Part shown: piece by piece, positions 41,212 through 48,025 of the stretch
Position numbering within the stretch: the stretch's first letter is position 1
Layout of the letters: every line of letters begins with the position of its first letter
Source of the DNA: G963675935 sp963675935
GTDB lineage: Bacteria > Planctomycetota > Planctomycetia > Pirellulales > Thermoguttaceae
Direction of reading: 5' to 3'
NCBI GenBank assembly: GCA_963675935.2
Contig: CAXXPV010000003.1
Coordinates: forward strand, 744,001-808,000
Length of the DNA: 64,000 nucleotides
Notes under the pieces: generated by a model
What the model saw: only the letters and a program-made list of their open reading frames with translations
Database searches by the model: none
What the model was told of the DNA's origin: nothing
Position numbers and translations under genes: made by a program

Positions 41212-42291
41212 ATGTGTGCGGCCATTTTTTCTGGCAAGATCGGTCATTCTGAGCGCAGCGAAGAATCTCGCCCGCGCCGCGAGGAAAACGAGATTCTTCG
41301 CTGCGATCAGAATGATGGAGTTGCCTATCTGCCAGAAAATATGGCCGCACACGCATCCATGAAACGCTTGACCGTGGGTTTGGCGATCTTTTTCATTTTC
41401 GCGTTGACGCACGGCCATGCGGCGGAAAACAACCAAAAGGCGAAGCCGGCCGCGTCGAATTTGCCGGCGGGCGTACAATGCCTGAAAGACCTCCCCTACG
41501 TCGCCGATGGGCATGAACGCCAGCGGCTCGATCTGTATCTGCCGGAAAAGATCGACCATCCGCTGCCCGTCGTCGTTTGGGTCCACGGCGGCGCTTGGAT
41601 GGCCGGCAGCAAAGAGGGCTGTCCGGCCGTCTGGCTCGTGTCGAAGGGCTACGCCGTGGCCGGCATCAACTATCGTTTGAGCCAGTACGCCGTGTTTCCA
41701 GCCCAAATTCAGGACTGCAAGGCGGCGATTCGATGGCTGCGGGCGAATGCCGAAAAATACAAACTCGATGGCAAACACGTCGGCGTGTGGGGAGCGTCGG
41801 CCGGAGGACATTTGGTCTCGCTTTTGGGCACGACCGGCGGCGTCCGCGAGTTCGAGGGCGACGGCGGCAACGCCGAGCAGTCGAGCCGCGTTCAGGCGGT
41901 GGTCGATTGGTTCGGCCCATCCGATTTCGTCGCGCTGGGCGCTCACGAAAAGAAGGCCACGGAGCCGCTATCGACGCTGTTGGGCGGATTGGTCAAGGAG
42001 AACGCGGCGAAGGCACGCTGGGCAAGCCCGCTGAGCTATGTCGCCAAGGACGCGGCCCCGTTTCTCATCATGCAGGGCGACAAGGACGAGATCGTCGCGC
42101 CGTCGCACAGCAGCCGGCTTGCCGAGGCGTTGAAAGCGGCCGGCGTCGAGGTTCAGCTCGACATGCTCCCCGGCAGCGGACACGGCGGCCCGGCCTTCGA
42201 CACGCCCGAAAAACTCAAGCTCATCGAGGATTTTTTCGCGAAACACTTGAAGGCGAACGGCAGGGCGTTGGCGACCACCGATCCGCATTGA
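41212..42291 (+). CDS. Secreted alpha/beta hydrolase (esterase) with an element-derived N-terminal extension
   Basis: The catalytic domain shows VWVHGGAWMAGSKEG (oxyanion hole), GVWGASAGGHLVSLLG (nucleophile serine) and LPGSGHGGPAF (histidine), as in carbohydrate-ester or xylan-type esterases. The native start was surely MKRLTVGLAIFFIFALTHGH, a signal peptide at 41359. A 139-bp element inserted just before that ATG and left the ribosome site (AGGAG at 41199) in front of a duplicated ATG at 41212. Translation from there adds 49 in-frame residues before the signal peptide; export may therefore be impaired unless 41359 is used. Confidence 0.85.
   Translation: MCAAIFSGKIGHSERSEESRPRREENEILRCDQNDGVAYLPENMAAHASMKRLTVGLAIFFIFALTHGHAAENNQKAKPAASNLPAGVQCLKDLPYVADGHERQRLDLYLPEKIDHPLPVVVWVHGGAWMAGSKEGCPAVWLVSKGYAVAGINYRLSQYAVFPAQIQDCKAAIRWLRANAEKYKLDGKHVGVWGASAGGHLVSLLGTTGGVREFEGDGGNAEQSSRVQAVVDWFGPSDFVALGAHEKKATEPLSTLLGGLVKENAAKARWASPLSYVAKDAAPFLIMQGDKDEIVAPSHSSRLAEALKAAGVEVQLDMLPGSGHGGPAFDTPEKLKLIEDFFAKHLKANGRALATTDPH
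41214..41352 (-). mobile_element. 139-bp MITE-like element, copy 2, with 8-bp target duplication
   Basis: Ends GTGTGCGGCCATTTTTTCTG and CAGAAAATATGGCCGCACAC. GCATCCAT is duplicated at 41206-41213 and 41353-41360. Element plus duplication equals 147 bases, a multiple of three, and four of its six frames have no stop codon. It is inverted relative to copy 1. Confidence 0.93.
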
Positions 42292-42354
42292 CCGCACGGC
42301 GGCAATTCGGTCTAATCTGGGGACGGAATCGCCCTCCAATTCAACCTTCCACGG

Positions 42355-44685
42355 ATGGAACCGCTGATGCCCGATCTGCCGCCACGGGAACTCGTCGCCA
42401 CGCTCGAACGCCTCGGTCTGGCCACCGGCCGACAAGTGGCTGCCATGAGCCGGCGCGTCGCCCGATTGGCCAGAGACCTCCCCCGGTTCGACTCGGTTTG
42501 GATCGACGCCTTGGCCCAAGCTCGGGTGCTGACGCCCTTTCAAGCCGCCGAGCTGAACGCCGGCCGGGCGGAATCGCTCCGCGTTGGGCCGTATGTGCTT
42601 TGCGAGCGCACGTCGCAGCCCTACTACGTGGCGTGTTATCGGGCGAAAAATGTCGAGTCCGGCGAGTCGGTGCGTTTGGCCATCGTCGAAAACGCCGGAT
42701 CAAGGGGCGAGGGTATTTTTCGACAGTTGCAGGCGATTGCGGATCGATTGGCGAAAACGCAAGAAGAAGACAACATTGCGAAGCCGCAAACGGTTTCCAA
42801 TCCAAAATCTCCCTCTCTCCCCCGCTCCCCCGCTCCCCCTCTTCTCGCAAGCATCGCCGGCTCTCGCCTCTTCATCGCCGCGCCGTGGATCGACGGCCGC
42901 TCGGCGGCCGAGTGGATCGTTCACCACGGACGATTTCCGCCGGAAGTCGTGCTGGAAATCGCCAGGGCGATGGTCGCCCAGTTGACCGAATTGGAAACGC
43001 TAGGCGTTTGCCACGGCGACGTGAGCGCGGCGAGTCTGATTGTTACCGACGCTGGCGATGCATCGCTCGTGTTGCCCGGTGTGCGCGGAATTTTGCGGCC
43101 GGAAGAAGGATACGCCCACGCCGATCTGCCGCCGGAAGCGTTCGACGCCATGGCGCCGGAGCGAATCGCCTCGGGCACGCCTGCCAGCACGACGGCCGAC
43201 ATTTATGCGTGCGGTTGCGTGTGGTGGCACTTGCTCTGCGGTCGTCCGCCGCTGGCCGGCGGGAGTAGTCTGATGAAGCTTCGCGCCGCGCAGGCCGCGA
43301 AAATATGCGACGTGCGGCGTTACGCACCCGACGTTTCGCCGACGCTCTCGGCCGCAATTGCCGCGTGCGTCGCCGCGGCGCCGAGCGGCCGGCCGGAGTC
43401 GATGGCCCGATTGGCGGCCATGCTCGGTTCGCCCACGAAGAACGGGAAGGACGCGCTGGCCGATTGTCTGGCGCGAGCGGGTCGTCCGACGATCCATTGG
43501 ACCACCACGGTTCGTTCGGTTCGCCGATCGAATCGCACACCGCTATGGCTGGCCGGCGCGGCGTGTTGTCTGGCGGCGGTCGTGGCGATTTTCTGGCCCG
43601 GTTCGCCGGTTCAAAATCTTCCGCCTGCCGCCTTGTGTCCTCCGCCTTCTGTCGTGCGTCGTACGCCTTCCCCCTTCCCCCTTCCGCCTTCCTCCGATGT
43701 TGTGCCTGCCGCGTATCACGAGGTTGAAACGGCGTCTGCCGATCTCGTGCTTTCCGGTGAAAGGCCGATGCAAGCCGCGTCGCTCAAGTTGCACGCCGGG
43801 CTGCGAGTTTGCGCGGAGCAGGGCCGTCGAGCGACGCTGCATGTGCCGGACGCCGGATTGATCGTCGATCAAGAAAATGTTCGTTTCGAGAACGTCGATT
43901 TTGTGTGGATTGGCTCGGAGAATTATGATAGCCGCAAAGACGACAATAAAAATGATCGGCCCGCGATCGTGCGATTGCAGGCAGGCCGGGCCGAGTTTCG
44001 CGGCTGCACGTTCCGTTGCAATGCTGTTAAAGCCGGACGCGATGCGCCACCGGCCATTCGTTGGACACATCCCTCCGAAACCGCCGGAATTGAAACCGCG
44101 TTGCCCAGCGGACAAATCCGATTGACCGATTGCATGTTCGACCGCGTCGGCGCGGCAGTCGATTGCGGCGCCATCGGAGCGTTGGACATCGAAGTCGTCA
44201 ATTCGCTGCACGTCGGCGGTGGGCCGCTGCTGCGGTTCGATCACTATCCTCGGCCGGACGAACCGGTGGCCATCGCCCTCTCGCAAGTGACCCTGCGAGA
44301 AACCGGCCCGCTGTTGGAATGTTTTGCCCTGCATGGCGAAAACCAGCCGGGCGAAATCGCCGTGACGGCGACGGCCTGCGTGTTCGCGCCGCGACAGGGT
44401 GAGCCGTTGGTCCGATGCGGCGATGCCGGCGCGACTGACCGCATGACGCGAGGCTTCCGTTGGACAGGGCAAGGCTCGCTGGTGACGCCCGATACGCAGA
44501 TTTTCTCCGTATGCGGATCGGACGGCCGGCAGCAGGCCATCGACGAGACGTTGCTCTCGATTGCCGGGCTGGTGCGGAGCGAAGTAGGCTTTGCCGGCCG
44601 TGCGTCGAGCGATCCGGCCGTCAGCCGCGTGTTGCAATGGCAGGCCCCGCTGCGCTCGGCCAATCCGCCGGGAAGCAGCCTGTGA
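42355..44685 (+). CDS. Kinase-like (probable pseudokinase) membrane protein with a beta-helix-like C-terminus
   Basis: 776 residues. An N-terminal region (ELVATLERLGLATGRQVAAM) precedes a protein-kinase-like domain. The HRD motif reads HGDVSAASLIV, followed by MAPERIASGT and TTADIYACGCVWWHLLCGRP. The usual VAIK lysine is replaced (VRLAIVENAG) and no DFG is seen, so catalysis is doubtful. A helix (WLAGAACCLAAVVAIFW, about 400) separates it from a C-terminal domain of short turns (VRFENVDFVWIGSENY..VRLQAGRAEFRGCTFRCNAV), like parallel beta-helix proteins. Two proline-rich patches (KSPSLPRSPAPP; PSPFPLPPSS) look repeat-derived. Confidence 0.75.
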   Translation: MEPLMPDLPPRELVATLERLGLATGRQVAAMSRRVARLARDLPRFDSVWIDALAQARVLTPFQAAELNAGRAESLRVGPYVLCERTSQPYYVACYRAKNVESGESVRLAIVENAGSRGEGIFRQLQAIADRLAKTQEEDNIAKPQTVSNPKSPSLPRSPAPPLLASIAGSRLFIAAPWIDGRSAAEWIVHHGRFPPEVVLEIARAMVAQLTELETLGVCHGDVSAASLIVTDAGDASLVLPGVRGILRPEEGYAHADLPPEAFDAMAPERIASGTPASTTADIYACGCVWWHLLCGRPPLAGGSSLMKLRAAQAAKICDVRRYAPDVSPTLSAAIAACVAAAPSGRPESMARLAAMLGSPTKNGKDALADCLARAGRPTIHWTTTVRSVRRSNRTPLWLAGAACCLAAVVAIFWPGSPVQNLPPAALCPPPSVVRRTPSPFPLPPSSDVVPAAYHEVETASADLVLSGERPMQAASLKLHAGLRVCAEQGRRATLHVPDAGLIVDQENVRFENVDFVWIGSENYDSRKDDNKNDRPAIVRLQAGRAEFRGCTFRCNAVKAGRDAPPAIRWTHPSETAGIETALPSGQIRLTDCMFDRVGAAVDCGAIGALDIEVVNSLHVGGGPLLRFDHYPRPDEPVAIALSQVTLRETGPLLECFALHGENQPGEIAVTATACVFAPRQGEPLVRCGDAGATDRMTRGFRWTGQGSLVTPDTQIFSVCGSDGRQQAIDETLLSIAGLVRSEVGFAGRASSDPAVSRVLQWQAPLRSANPPGSSL

Positions 44686-44742
44686 ATAAGGGGGAAGGCG
44701 GAAGGGGGAAAAAGGACTTAGGATCGGCGAATCAATAACTGT

Positions 44743-44810
44743 CGTGGGGCAGGTTGCCAACCTGCCTCAAAACCGGATGCAGACATGGCAGGTTGGCAAC
44801 CTGCCCCACG
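44743..44810. repeat. CGTGGGGCAGGTTGCC palindrome
   Basis: CGTGGGGCAGGTTGCCAACC and its inverse GGTTGGCAACCTGCCCCACG face each other across about 30 bases between two convergent genes, where it could serve as a bidirectional terminator. Confidence 0.8.
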
Positions 44811-44857
44811 CAAAATCCGACGGTAATTGATTTGCCGGTCCTTATCCTCCTTCCCCC

Positions 44858-46357
44858 TTATTTTTCAAGCCCCAAGCTGTGCCGATAGGCCGCGAGCTGA
44901 CGCTCGACGCCCAATCGCTCGGTGATCTTTCGCCACTTCGCATCGGCCTCAAGCAGGGCGTCGAGCGAAGATTTCTGACCGCGAACGGCCGCAGCCACCG
45001 CGTCGTCAAGCGCCGCGAGATATTCCGCCCGGCCGGGCAGACGCAATCCGTCGAGCCACTGCTGGTGACGCATGGCCGCTTCGGTCGCGTCGCTGTATTG
45101 CACGGCGGCGGTCGGCGGCACTTGTTTTTCGACCCACGCGCCGGGCGATTTTAAGTTCGATTGGCGGAACAACGTCGTGGATGAACTGGCCGAGCTCACT
45201 TGCTCGCTCATGCGGGCGTCGGAGAGCCAAAGCATCAGTTGGAATGCCGCATCGACGTGAGCCGATTTCTTATTGACCACGCCCAAGCGGCCGGCAATGC
45301 CCAGCAGCGGGACGGCGGTGTCTTCGTCGTCGGTCCGTCGATCCCAGACGCGGCCGCTCAAGTTAAAAACCTTCCGAGAGCCGGGCAATTCGCAAAAGCC
45401 GACGCGCACATTGCCGCCAACCGCTTTTCCTGTAAAACCGACGCGCACATTGCCGCCAACCGCTTTTTCCGTTTTCTCTTTCCCCTTTTCCGCGGCGGTC
45501 GGCCACGTCAGGGCCATGCCGCACTCGCCACGCCAGAACGCCGCGCGGACGGCCGCCGGATCGAACTTGAATGGATCGGTGGGCCCAAGTTTTGCCGCCG
45601 CGACGAGTTCGTCCAATGCCTGAACCATCGGCGGACCGGCCGCCATCGGCTCCATCGTCTCGATGTTAAAAAGCGTCGAGAAGTTGTCGCGATGTTTGGC
45701 ATAGGGGGCAGCCCGGGCCAAAAGAACCAAGCCGGCCCAGCCGGGGGCCAGCGGCTCGATTGTGGCGGACCAAGCCCTCACCCCCTGCCTCTCTCCTAAA
45801 GGGCGAGGGGAGTCTTTCGCCAGCAGCTTTGCCAAGTCCTGATATTCCGCCCAAGTACGTGGCGGGCGGCGGCCCAGTTTTTCGAGCAGATCGGCCCGGT
45901 AGTAGCAGCAAAACACCGGCGACCCGAAGGGAACCGCCATCGTCTTGTTGCCCCACGCGGCCTCGCGAAGCCTTGGCAACGGGAAAACGTCGGCCCATTC
46001 CGGGTTGCGCAAAATGTTCGCCGGCACGGGAGCGAGCCAATCGCACTCGGCCAAAACGCCCAGCAGATGCGAGGAACACACGACTGCGTCGGCCGGCAGA
46101 CCGTCGGCCTGTTGCAAGGCGTTTTGGGTGGTTTCAATCACCTCGAATTCCGAGCCGGTTTGGGCGTTCCATTCGCCTTGAACCCGCACGATGGCAGCCG
46201 CCAATGCCGCGTCGTCGGCCACGGCCACCCGCAGCTTCACACTGGCCAACGGGCGAACGGCCTCCTTTTCCTTTGAGTCGGAGTCCGATCGCGGACAGCC
46301 GGCCAGAAGCAGGCAGAGTAGAGCGAAGAGTGTGTAGTGGAGAGTGGATAGTTTCAT
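44858..46357 (-). CDS. Extracellular solute-binding lipoprotein (family 1, sugar ABC transporter type)
   Basis: 499 residues with lipobox LLLAGC after a short signal peptide. The SBP core shows WAPVP-like DWLAPVP, AVPFGSPVFCCYYRADLLEK, and AFWRGECGMALTWP, typical of family 1 sugar-binding proteins. No transporter permease lies nearby; xylB starts divergently 136 bases away, which hints at a pentose link. Two oddities: a dispersed repeat is read in frame (SPRPLGERQGVRAW, 45774-45813), and a 13-residue unit GKAVGGNVRVGF-T is tandemly duplicated near residue 300. Confidence 0.83.
   Translation of the reverse strand: MKLSTLHYTLFALLCLLLAGCPRSDSDSKEKEAVRPLASVKLRVAVADDAALAAAIVRVQGEWNAQTGSEFEVIETTQNALQQADGLPADAVVCSSHLLGVLAECDWLAPVPANILRNPEWADVFPLPRLREAAWGNKTMAVPFGSPVFCCYYRADLLEKLGRRPPRTWAEYQDLAKLLAKDSPRPLGERQGVRAWSATIEPLAPGWAGLVLLARAAPYAKHRDNFSTLFNIETMEPMAAGPPMVQALDELVAAAKLGPTDPFKFDPAAVRAAFWRGECGMALTWPTAAEKGKEKTEKAVGGNVRVGFTGKAVGGNVRVGFCELPGSRKVFNLSGRVWDRRTDDEDTAVPLLGIAGRLGVVNKKSAHVDAAFQLMLWLSDARMSEQVSSASSSTTLFRQSNLKSPGAWVEKQVPPTAAVQYSDATEAAMRHQQWLDGLRLPGRAEYLAALDDAVAAAVRGQKSSLDALLEADAKWRKITERLGVERQLAAYRHSLGLEK
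45399..45473. repeat. 39-bp tandem duplication inside the binding-protein gene
   Basis: CCGACGCGCACATTGCCGCC recurs exactly 39 bases later (45399 and 45438). The unit adds 13 residues and keeps the frame. Confidence 0.9.
45774..45813. repeat. CCCTCACCCCCTGCC repeat inside the binding-protein gene
   Basis: The fourth coding copy of the family at 7678, 13009 and 28618. On the coding strand it is read in the same frame as in the ferredoxin gene (SPRPLGERQGVR). Confidence 0.85.
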
Positions 46358-46492
46358 TTCATGAATTAGACCAAATCGGCCGCGAGGGTCAATGGACCCG
46401 TTGGCCTTGGGAAGTTACAATTCAAGCTGTTCCGTCCCCGCATGGCTTCCCGCCGGCCAGCCCTTGTATTCCACAACCCGAAGGACACCACG

Positions 46493-48025
46493 ATGAGCGT
46501 ATACCTCGGCATCGACATCGGCACCTCCGGCACGAAAACCTTGGCGATCGACGCCGGCGGCGCCATCTTGGCCTCGGCCACGGAAACCTATCCTTGCTAC
46601 TTCCCCAAGCCGCTTTGGAGCGAGCAAGACCCCGACGATTGGTGGCAGGCGACCATTCGCTCGGTCCGCAAGACGATGGCCAAGGCCCGTTTGAAGCCGG
46701 CCGACGTCAAGGCGATCGGCCTTTCCGGCCAGATGCACGGCTCCGTTTTTCTCGACAAAAACGACAAGGTCATTCGTCGGGCGATCCTCTGGAACGACCA
46801 GCGAACCGCCGCTGAATGCGCCGAAATGGAAAGCCGCGTCGGCGGGCGCGAAAATCTCATCAAGCTGGTTGCCAATCCGGCCATGACCGGTTTCACCGCC
46901 CCGAAAATCCTCTGGCTGCGGAACCACGAGCCGAAAAATTTCGACAAAACCCGAAAAGTGCTGCTGCCGAAGGATGAAATCCGCCGTCGGCTGACCGGCG
47001 AGTACGCCACGGAAGTGAGCGACGCCAGCGGCATGTTGCTTTTGGACGTGGCGAATCGCACATGGTCGAAGAAGCTGCTCTCGGCGTTGGAGTTGGACGG
47101 CGATCTGCTGGCCCGCTGTTATGAGTCGGAGGAAGTGACCGGCCGGCTTACGACGGAGACCGCCAAGCTGCTGGGACTGACGACCGATTGCGTGGTGGTT
47201 GGCGGGGCCGGCGATTGCGCCGCCGGGGCCGTCGGCAATGGCATCGTCACGCGCGGCGTGCTTTCGACCTCGATCGGCACTTCCGGCGTGATGTTCGTCC
47301 ATTCCGACGAAGTCAAAATCGATCCGTTGGGCCGGGTTCACACGTTCTGCCACGCCGTCCACGGCCGCTGGCACATGATGGGCGTCAACCTTTCGGCCGG
47401 CGGCTCATTGCAGTGGTTCCGCAACGAGCTTTGCAAGGCCGACGTGGCAGCAGCCAAGCGAGCGAAACGCGAAATTTATGACATTCTCGGCGAAGAGGCC
47501 GCGAAGGTCAAAACCGGCAGCGAAGGGCTGTTCTTCCTGCCGTATCTTTCCGGCGAGCGGACGCCGCACGCAGACCCCGACGCCCGCGGCTGTTTTATCG
47601 GTTTGACTGTCGCTCATACGCGCGGCCACCTGTTGCGCTCGATCATGGAAGGCGTGACGTATTCGATGCGAGACAGCTTAGAGATTATCGAGGGGTTGGA
47701 CGTGCCGGTGCGTCAGATTCGGGCCTCCGGCGGCGGCTCGCGCAGCCCGTTCTGGCGGCAGATTCAGGCCGACGTATTCGGCCGCAAGGTGGTGACGACC
47801 AACAGCGAGGAAGGCGCGGCCTACGGCGTGGCGCTGTTGGCGGCGGTCGGCGCGGGCGAGTATAAGAACATCGAAGAGGCCTGCGCCGCGGCGATCAGCG
47901 TGGTCAGCGAAACGGCGACGGATCGGAAGGCGAAAAAGTATTACGACCGCGCGCTGCCGATCTACCAGCAGCTTTATCGGTCGCTCAAGGACGATTTCAA
48001 GAGCATCGCGGCGTTGGAGAGATGA
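46493..48025 (+). CDS. xylB: Xylulokinase (FGGY family)
   Basis: Phosphorylates D-xylulose for entry into the pentose phosphate pathway. The start is the ATG at 46493, eight bases after AAGGA; 510 residues. The N-terminus VYLGIDIGTSGTKTLAIDAG is the ATPase phosphate-1 motif. GLSGQMHGSVFLD and ILWNDQRTAAEC form the sugar site typical of XylB, and ASGGGSRSPFWRQIQADVFG is the adenosine region. Its stop overlaps the next start (ATGA). Confidence 0.95.
   Translation: MSVYLGIDIGTSGTKTLAIDAGGAILASATETYPCYFPKPLWSEQDPDDWWQATIRSVRKTMAKARLKPADVKAIGLSGQMHGSVFLDKNDKVIRRAILWNDQRTAAECAEMESRVGGRENLIKLVANPAMTGFTAPKILWLRNHEPKNFDKTRKVLLPKDEIRRRLTGEYATEVSDASGMLLLDVANRTWSKKLLSALELDGDLLARCYESEEVTGRLTTETAKLLGLTTDCVVVGGAGDCAAGAVGNGIVTRGVLSTSIGTSGVMFVHSDEVKIDPLGRVHTFCHAVHGRWHMMGVNLSAGGSLQWFRNELCKADVAAAKRAKREIYDILGEEAAKVKTGSEGLFFLPYLSGERTPHADPDARGCFIGLTVAHTRGHLLRSIMEGVTYSMRDSLEIIEGLDVPVRQIRASGGGSRSPFWRQIQADVFGRKVVTTNSEEGAAYGVALLAAVGAGEYKNIEEACAAAISVVSETATDRKAKKYYDRALPIYQQLYRSLKDDFKSIAALER

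Noticed and set aside
46067..46357. Sugar ABC transporter permease expected beside the binding lipoprotein
   Set aside because: None is present; both sides are occupied by unrelated genes, so no operon was assigned.
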